Below are positions 5,391 through 9,458 of a stretch of DNA of 9,458 nucleotides, piece after piece. Source of the DNA: Microcaldota archaeon. Lineage in GTDB: Archaea; Micrarchaeota; Micrarchaeia; Anstonellales; Bilamarchaeaceae. The stretch is taken from contig JAHFGR010000028.1 in assembly GCA_023247345.1 (NCBI GenBank), forward strand, positions 1,085-10,542, given 5' to 3'. The position numbers and the translations under genes are program-made. How positions within the stretch are numbered: the stretch's first letter is position 1; every line of letters begins with the position of its first letter. Below the pieces are notes generated by a model. The model was not told the DNA's origin. It worked only from the letters and a program-made list of their open reading frames with translations, and made no database searches.

Positions 5391-6917
5391 ATGCCCGAGT
5401 TATACGAACGAATCTTTGAACTAGCATTAAATAGAAGTTTCTTCATGCCAAGCAACGAGCCTTATGGCAGCGTAAGCGGTTTTTATGATTATGGCCCAGT
5501 TGGCAAGCTAATTAAAAATAAAATCGAGGCGTTATGGCGTAGGATGTTCATCCGTGAGGAAGAGGCGCATGAAGTAGAAACTTCAACAATCACTCCAGAG
5601 ATCGTGCTTAAGGCAAGCGGACACGTCGACAGCTTCGCAGATCCAATAGTCGAATGCAAACTGTGCAAGATGCGTTATCGCGCCGATACACTTGTTGAAA
5701 GCAAAATAAAGAAGGGGGTTGCGCTAGGGGGCGAAGCCCTCTGGCAGTGGGACGGCAAGCTTCCCACTCTTGACAGTGCGATAACTGAAAACGGCATTCG
5801 ATGCAATTGCAAGGGCGAATTAACAAATGCAAGAATGTTCAATCTTATGTTCAAAACAGAAATTGGCGGAGATGCAGCGCCAGCTTATTGCAGACCGGAA
5901 ACTGCGCAAGGTATATTCACCTCATTTCCACGCCTATTTCGTAATCATGGTGCAAAACTACCATTGGCAGTTGCGCAAATTGGCAAAAGCTTTAGAAATG
6001 AAATTTCACCAAGAAAAAGCCTGGTAAGAATGCGCGAATTTACGCAGATGGAACTAGAATATTTCTTTAATCCAAATAACACCAGTATAAACGGATTCGA
6101 TAAACTGGCAGATACCAAGATGAGATTTAAAATAAATGACAAAATAGAATGGAAAACTACCGGAGAAGCAGTTAGCCAGAAACTTATACCAAATGAGATA
6201 TTTGCATACTTTTTGGCAAAAGAATGGCAGTTCTATAAGCTTTGCGGCTTGCAAGAGGATAAAATGTATTTTCGTTTGCTGCGCGATGATGAGCGTCCGC
6301 ATTATTCCAAATGCAATGTTGATTTAGAAGTCGAAACATCGCACGGTGCAATAGAAATAAATGGAAACGCGTATCGAACTGACTTTGATTTATCGCAGCA
6401 TTCTAAGTTTAGCAAGCAGGACATGGCTGTCTTCGTGGAGGAAGAAAAAAAGAAAATTATGCCGCATGTTTTTGAAGCATCGCTTGGCGTTGATAGATTA
6501 TTCTTTTGCATATTAGAGCACTGCTTTAGGGACAAACAAAACAAAACTGAAAACTCGAAACTGGAAACAGTAAAAGAATGGGACTGGTTTGATCTGCCGA
6601 CAAGGGTTGCACCATATGAATTCGCTTTATTTCCATTAATGAAAAAAGACGGCCTGGCTGAAAAAGCGCGTGATATTTACGATTCTTTGAAAAGCGACTT
6701 TAATATTTTTTACCAGGAAAGCGGAGGCATTGGCAAACGATATGCGCGTGCTGATGAAATCGGATGCGTTTACGCATGCACAGTTGATTATGATGCGCTC
6801 AAAGACAATTCTGTAACAATTCGCTATCGAAATGATGGGAAACAGGAAAGAATTAAAATCAGTGTTATCAAAGATAAAATAACAGAGAATATAGCCAGCG
6901 CAAGAGTGACTTTATGA
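5391..6917 (+). CDS. glyS: Glycyl-tRNA synthetase (class II, alpha2 type)
   Basis: A 508-aa enzyme charging tRNA-Gly with glycine in the cytoplasm. The N-terminus has YGSVSGFYDYGPVG and the motif 1 helix. FRNE (201-204) followed by SPRKSLVRMREFTQMELEYF is class II motif 2, and SLGVDRLFF with R369 is motif 3. Residues from about 405 to 500 are the anticodon-binding domain (PTRVAPYEFALFPLMKKDGL and SGGIGKRYARADEIG). Cysteines C89, C92, C138 and C140 (CxxC, CxC) look like a zinc site in the region between motifs 1 and 2. The protein is somewhat short for archaeal GlyRS. A GTG at 5382 would add three residues; ATG 5391 is preferred from the TATA spacing. The stop overlaps the next ATG (ATGA), so the downstream lipoprotein is translationally coupled. 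Confidence 0.97.
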   Translation: MPELYERIFELALNRSFFMPSNEPYGSVSGFYDYGPVGKLIKNKIEALWRRMFIREEEAHEVETSTITPEIVLKASGHVDSFADPIVECKLCKMRYRADTLVESKIKKGVALGGEALWQWDGKLPTLDSAITENGIRCNCKGELTNARMFNLMFKTEIGGDAAPAYCRPETAQGIFTSFPRLFRNHGAKLPLAVAQIGKSFRNEISPRKSLVRMREFTQMELEYFFNPNNTSINGFDKLADTKMRFKINDKIEWKTTGEAVSQKLIPNEIFAYFLAKEWQFYKLCGLQEDKMYFRLLRDDERPHYSKCNVDLEVETSHGAIEINGNAYRTDFDLSQHSKFSKQDMAVFVEEEKKKIMPHVFEASLGVDRLFFCILEHCFRDKQNKTENSKLETVKEWDWFDLPTRVAPYEFALFPLMKKDGLAEKARDIYDSLKSDFNIFYQESGGIGKRYARADEIGCVYACTVDYDALKDNSVTIRYRNDGKQERIKISVIKDKITENIASARVTL

Positions 6918-7963
6918 AACTTATCACACTATTTTTAGTATTATCCTTATTTTTATCCGGTTGCTTTCATGATAAGAATCAGCCAGTGAAAGATACTAAT
7001 GCAAATACTGTAAACTCGAACGATTCGCAACAAAATGTAACAAACAGGACAGTAATCGTAATAAAAAACGGTACAACTGCTGGCGGGTTAGCGGATAATG
7101 GAACTGATGTAACGCCACCACCTGCAGATGTTAATTCAAAGGTTAATCCTGGATATACCTCAACACCAGAAGAGCGATTCGCAATATACTTTATAAATGT
7201 CGGAGAGGATGAGTTACAAGGCGATGCGATTCTTATTAAAAAAGGAGATTTTGACATGCTCATCGACGCAGGCAATGTCCGTTCGAGCAACAAGGTTATT
7301 GATTTTCTAAAAAGCAAGGCAGTAGATGACATGGAAGTGCTGATTTCTACGCATGCAGATGATGAGCACTATGGCGGTATGCAGCGCGTGCTTGACGAAT
7401 TCGGAGTAGAGGAATTCTGGTGGCCTGGTAAGCTTTATGGCGACAGCAACTATGATGCATTGTTAAAACGAGTAAACAGTGAGAATATAACAATTAAAGA
7501 AATTAAGCGTGGCGATAAATTCAGTTTTAATGGCATTAATTTCCAAGTTTTAAACCCAAGCGCAACGAAAAGTTTCGGCGACAGGGACAATGATGCTATT
7601 GCGCTCAAGGTGACTCAAAAAGAATTCTGTGCATTACTTACTAGCGATATTCTCTTCGGTGCGCAGAGCGATGTTGCAAATGCACTAGGCATTGATCTGC
7701 GCTGCAATATACTTCAAATGCCTGGGCATGGTTTGGGCGCAGCGAATAGCCAGATAGACGTGTTTTTGCTTAAGGTTTCACCCAAAGACGCAATAATTAG
7801 CGGTTCCGCAGACGATCCATCACAAGATCCAAAAGGTACCAGATATATAACATACGAAAAGCTAAGGCTTCGAAATGTAAGGTATTACGAGAATTATAAA
7901 AACGGGACAGTACGAATTCAGAGCGATGGTTCAACATACGCCATAGATCAACTTCCAAACTGA
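6914..7963 (+). CDS. Lipoprotein with ComEC-like metallo-beta-lactamase domain
   Basis: A 349-aa predicted surface lipoprotein. Residues 1-17 are a signal peptide with lipobox LSGC (Cys17), followed by an Asn/Thr-rich linker to about residue 82. The rest resembles the metallo-beta-lactamase domain of ComEC/Rec2: FINVGEDELQGDAILI, then LIDAG, STHADDEHYGG, LLTSDI and PGHG. Putative metal ligands are H147, D149, H152, D245 and H272. The usual HxDxDH is HxDxEH here (E151), and the usual HHGS is GHGL (G271), so two ligand positions differ and activity is uncertain. Free-standing relatives are thought to be secreted nucleases or phosphodiesterases; the substrate here is unknown. There is no ComEC channel domain. 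It overlaps glyS by 4 nt, and the next lipoprotein gene starts 4 nt after its stop. Confidence 0.85.
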   Translation: MKLITLFLVLSLFLSGCFHDKNQPVKDTNANTVNSNDSQQNVTNRTVIVIKNGTTAGGLADNGTDVTPPPADVNSKVNPGYTSTPEERFAIYFINVGEDELQGDAILIKKGDFDMLIDAGNVRSSNKVIDFLKSKAVDDMEVLISTHADDEHYGGMQRVLDEFGVEEFWWPGKLYGDSNYDALLKRVNSENITIKEIKRGDKFSFNGINFQVLNPSATKSFGDRDNDAIALKVTQKEFCALLTSDILFGAQSDVANALGIDLRCNILQMPGHGLGAANSQIDVFLLKVSPKDAIISGSADDPSQDPKGTRYITYEKLRLRNVRYYENYKNGTVRIQSDGSTYAIDQLPN

Positions 7964-7967
7964 TTTT

Positions 7968-8774
7968 ATGAAATTTTTACCAATTATCTTTGTATTTCTT
8001 CTTTTCTTTGGCTGCAGTTATGTTCTTACAAAAAACAAGAATAAGAATGAAACTGTTTCGAATATCAGTCAATCAACTGATAAATCTGCCCTTGAGTCCA
8101 GCAATTATATCGAAACCGGTGTTTATTATCTTCGATATTTTAATTTTGAGCATGCGAATTCAACAATGCGCGAGGCCCATCTTGAATTTATGAGTAATGC
8201 CGGCAAGCGCAGTATCCAAGTATTGCTGTTGCCAGGTGAAACAGTATCCTCAAGTTTTTGCAATAACAAGATAACTGTCAAATTTGATGACTTTACTTCT
8301 TTGGATTATAATATCGCTACGATTACTGTTGATTATTTAGGCAAGAGCACGCTATTCAATCTTTCCAGGGAGGATAAGAGCGCTTTACAATTTTCATGCA
8401 GCGGGATAAATGAAATCAAAAAACTATTCGACGCTAGAAAAGAGTCAAACCATATTTTTGTTGGCGAAAAAGAGTTTACCTTGGAAAATGATTTGATGGT
8501 TGATAGTTCTTGCGAGCTCGGTAAGAGATATGATAACATAACAATACGACATCAGGATTGGTACAGTAATAAGTTTGACGACCAACCGTATATCCGAAGA
8601 TACATGTTTAGACCAAATACTATTTTTTGTACTAGCGAGAGCATGTACACGCTCGAAGAAGATGTAGACAGCAAACAATGTTATACTATTTTGGGTAAGC
8701 GAAATTCTAATACAGTTGGTTGTAAGAATTTGGAAGGGTTAATAGGGTCAGAACCTGAAAATAATAATAACTAA
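7968..8774 (+). CDS. Predicted lipoprotein of unknown function, Cys-containing
   Basis: A 268-aa protein. Residues 1-16 are a signal peptide with lipobox LFFGC (Cys16). A short Lys/Asn/Ser linker runs to about residue 42. The remaining 225 residues have alternating strands and short helices, and I recognise no family. Beyond the lipobox there are six cysteines (SFCNN, FSCSG, SSCELG, IFCTS, KQCYT, VGCKN), an even number that would suit three disulfides in an extracellular domain. Several N-X-S/T sequons are present. The C-terminus ends in ENNNN. The ATG lies 4 nt after the stop of the metallo-beta-lactamase lipoprotein, so the two are probably made together from the glyS promoter. A T6 tract follows the stop codon directly. 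Confidence 0.78.
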   Translation: MKFLPIIFVFLLFFGCSYVLTKNKNKNETVSNISQSTDKSALESSNYIETGVYYLRYFNFEHANSTMREAHLEFMSNAGKRSIQVLLLPGETVSSSFCNNKITVKFDDFTSLDYNIATITVDYLGKSTLFNLSREDKSALQFSCSGINEIKKLFDARKESNHIFVGEKEFTLENDLMVDSSCELGKRYDNITIRHQDWYSNKFDDQPYIRRYMFRPNTIFCTSESMYTLEEDVDSKQCYTILGKRNSNTVGCKNLEGLIGSEPENNNN

Positions 8775-8780
8775 TTTTTT
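8775..8780 (+). terminator. T-tract terminator after the glyS-lipoprotein genes
   Basis: Six Ts directly follow the TAA of the preceding gene, with no strong hairpin before them. Archaeal RNA polymerase stops at such T-runs. The next gene has its own promoter 30 nt on, which supports a transcript boundary here. Confidence 0.4.
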
Positions 8781-8799
8781 CGCAAAGCGTTGCCGGAGC

Positions 8800-8820
8800 A
8801 CTTGTACAAGTTTATTAACC
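8800..8820 (+). promoter_or_regulatory. Promoter with 12-bp palindrome for the transporter gene
   Basis: TTTATTAA (8811-8818) is centred about 27 nt before the ATG at 8841, as expected for a leaderless archaeal gene. The perfect palindrome ACTTGTACAAGT (8800-8811) abuts it, at the place where the TFB-recognition element would lie. A dimeric regulator bound there could block or assist TBP/TFB. Confidence 0.5.
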
Positions 8821-8840
8821 ATCTGATTCAATAAGTTCCT

Positions 8841-9458
8841 ATGAAAGAGGAAACAAAAGGACTTATAGAACTGAATATTGCTGTTTTGCTCTTATCAATG
8901 ATAGGACTATTCGCAAAGTGGATACACTTGCCAGCAACCATAATTATTCTAGGGAGGGTATTTTTTGCTACTATCGCCTTATTTCTAATACTAAAACTAT
9001 CCAAACAGAGTCTCAAAATAAAATCAAGAAAAGAGTTGGCTTACTTAATTATAATGGGGGTATGCTTTGGAATCCACATGGTCGCTTTCTTTGAATCAGT
9101 GCAAGTCTCGACAGTGGCAATCGCAATGGTAACTGTTTATACTTATCCACTCTGGGTAACTTTTATTGAGCCCTTTATTTCTAGAGAGAAAATAAGAAAA
9201 ATAGATCTCTTTTTAGCCTTTATAGTATTTTTAGGAGTTGTATTAATAATCCCAAAATTTGAATTTACAAATGATACTTTTAAGGGAGTTCTATGGGGAC
9301 TTTTAGCTGCATTTACTTTTTCAATAGCAACGGTTATGAATAGAAAATATGTGCAATCCTATCCAAGTTCATTGATCATGTTTTATGAGACTGGGATATC
9401 ATTTATAATTCTAATTCCATTTCTTTTTATTGAGCACTTTGTAGTACGAGCTCTTGAT
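8841..9458 (+). CDS. EamA/DMT-family membrane transporter (partial, 3' end missing)
   Basis: 206 codons are open to the window edge, from ATG 8841. The protein is very hydrophobic, with successive membrane helices of about 20 residues separated by short basic loops (KLSKQSLKIKSRKE, SREKIRKID). The pattern IMGVCFGIHMVAFFESVQVS, then a helix ending YTYPLWVTFIEP, then a short loop carrying EKI, is typical of EamA-type (DMT superfamily) exporters. The later WGLLAAFTFSIATVMNRKY matches the start of the second EamA repeat. Family members have about 10 helices in 280-300 residues, so roughly two-thirds is present. They move small metabolites such as amino acids or drugs; the substrate is unknown. 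Five of six Arg codons are AGA/AGG, as in the FAD gene. It has its own promoter and seems independent of the upstream genes. Confidence 0.82.
   Translation, partial: MKEETKGLIELNIAVLLLSMIGLFAKWIHLPATIIILGRVFFATIALFLILKLSKQSLKIKSRKELAYLIIMGVCFGIHMVAFFESVQVSTVAIAMVTVYTYPLWVTFIEPFISREKIRKIDLFLAFIVFLGVVLIIPKFEFTNDTFKGVLWGLLAAFTFSIATVMNRKYVQSYPSSLIMFYETGISFIILIPFLFIEHFVVRALD

Noticed and set aside
5608..7332. Antisense and alternate-frame open frames inside glyS and the metallo-beta-lactamase gene
   Set aside because: The sense frames carry clear family motifs throughout, so these are shadows.

Overview
This is an archaeal window, probably from a small-genome lineage such as a DPANN archaeon; the phylum is inference. 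Evidence seen: an RNA polymerase stalk subunit Rpo7 (RpoE1), the small zinc protein Spt4 (RpoE2), an archaeal/eukaryal-type glycyl-tRNA synthetase, a textbook class III (archaeal prepilin) signal peptide, and TATA-like boxes about 24-27 nt before several start codons. Base composition is AT-rich and genes are tightly packed, many with overlapping or nearly touching stops and starts.

Left arm (1-3524). After the 3' end of an unidentified + strand gene come seven genes on the - strand. Read in the direction of transcription they are rpo7 (with a Lys/Glu-rich tail), a 185-nt gap holding two tandem bulged hairpins, spt4, a PsbP-like lipoprotein, and four small membrane-anchored proteins whose N-termini look like prepilins (M-N-G, M-R-G, M-R-S-I-F-R-G and M-R-G followed by a hydrophobic stretch). 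The last six are tightly coupled: the gaps are 11 and 14 nt, then overlaps of 1, 17 and 13 nt. This suggests one transcript joining transcription-elongation genes to a cell-surface, pilus-like cassette.

Middle (3525-5390). A divergent promoter region leads to a + strand FAD-dependent amine/amino-acid oxidase-like gene. Its arginine codon use differs from its neighbours. It converges on a small - strand predicted lipoprotein of unknown function. A second divergent promoter region follows.

Right arm (5391-9458). glyS (glycyl-tRNA synthetase) overlaps by 4 nt a secreted lipoprotein with a ComEC-type metallo-beta-lactamase domain. A second, Cys-containing lipoprotein of unknown function starts 4 nt after that. 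A T6 tract follows. Then a separate promoter with a perfect 12-bp palindrome abutting its TATA-like box drives an EamA/DMT-type membrane transporter that runs off the window.

Overall the window mixes core information-processing genes with surface genes: four predicted lipoproteins and four pilin-like proteins. The most interesting parts are the pilin-like cassette, the hairpin pair between rpo7 and spt4, and the ComEC-like lipoprotein with altered metal-ligand positions.
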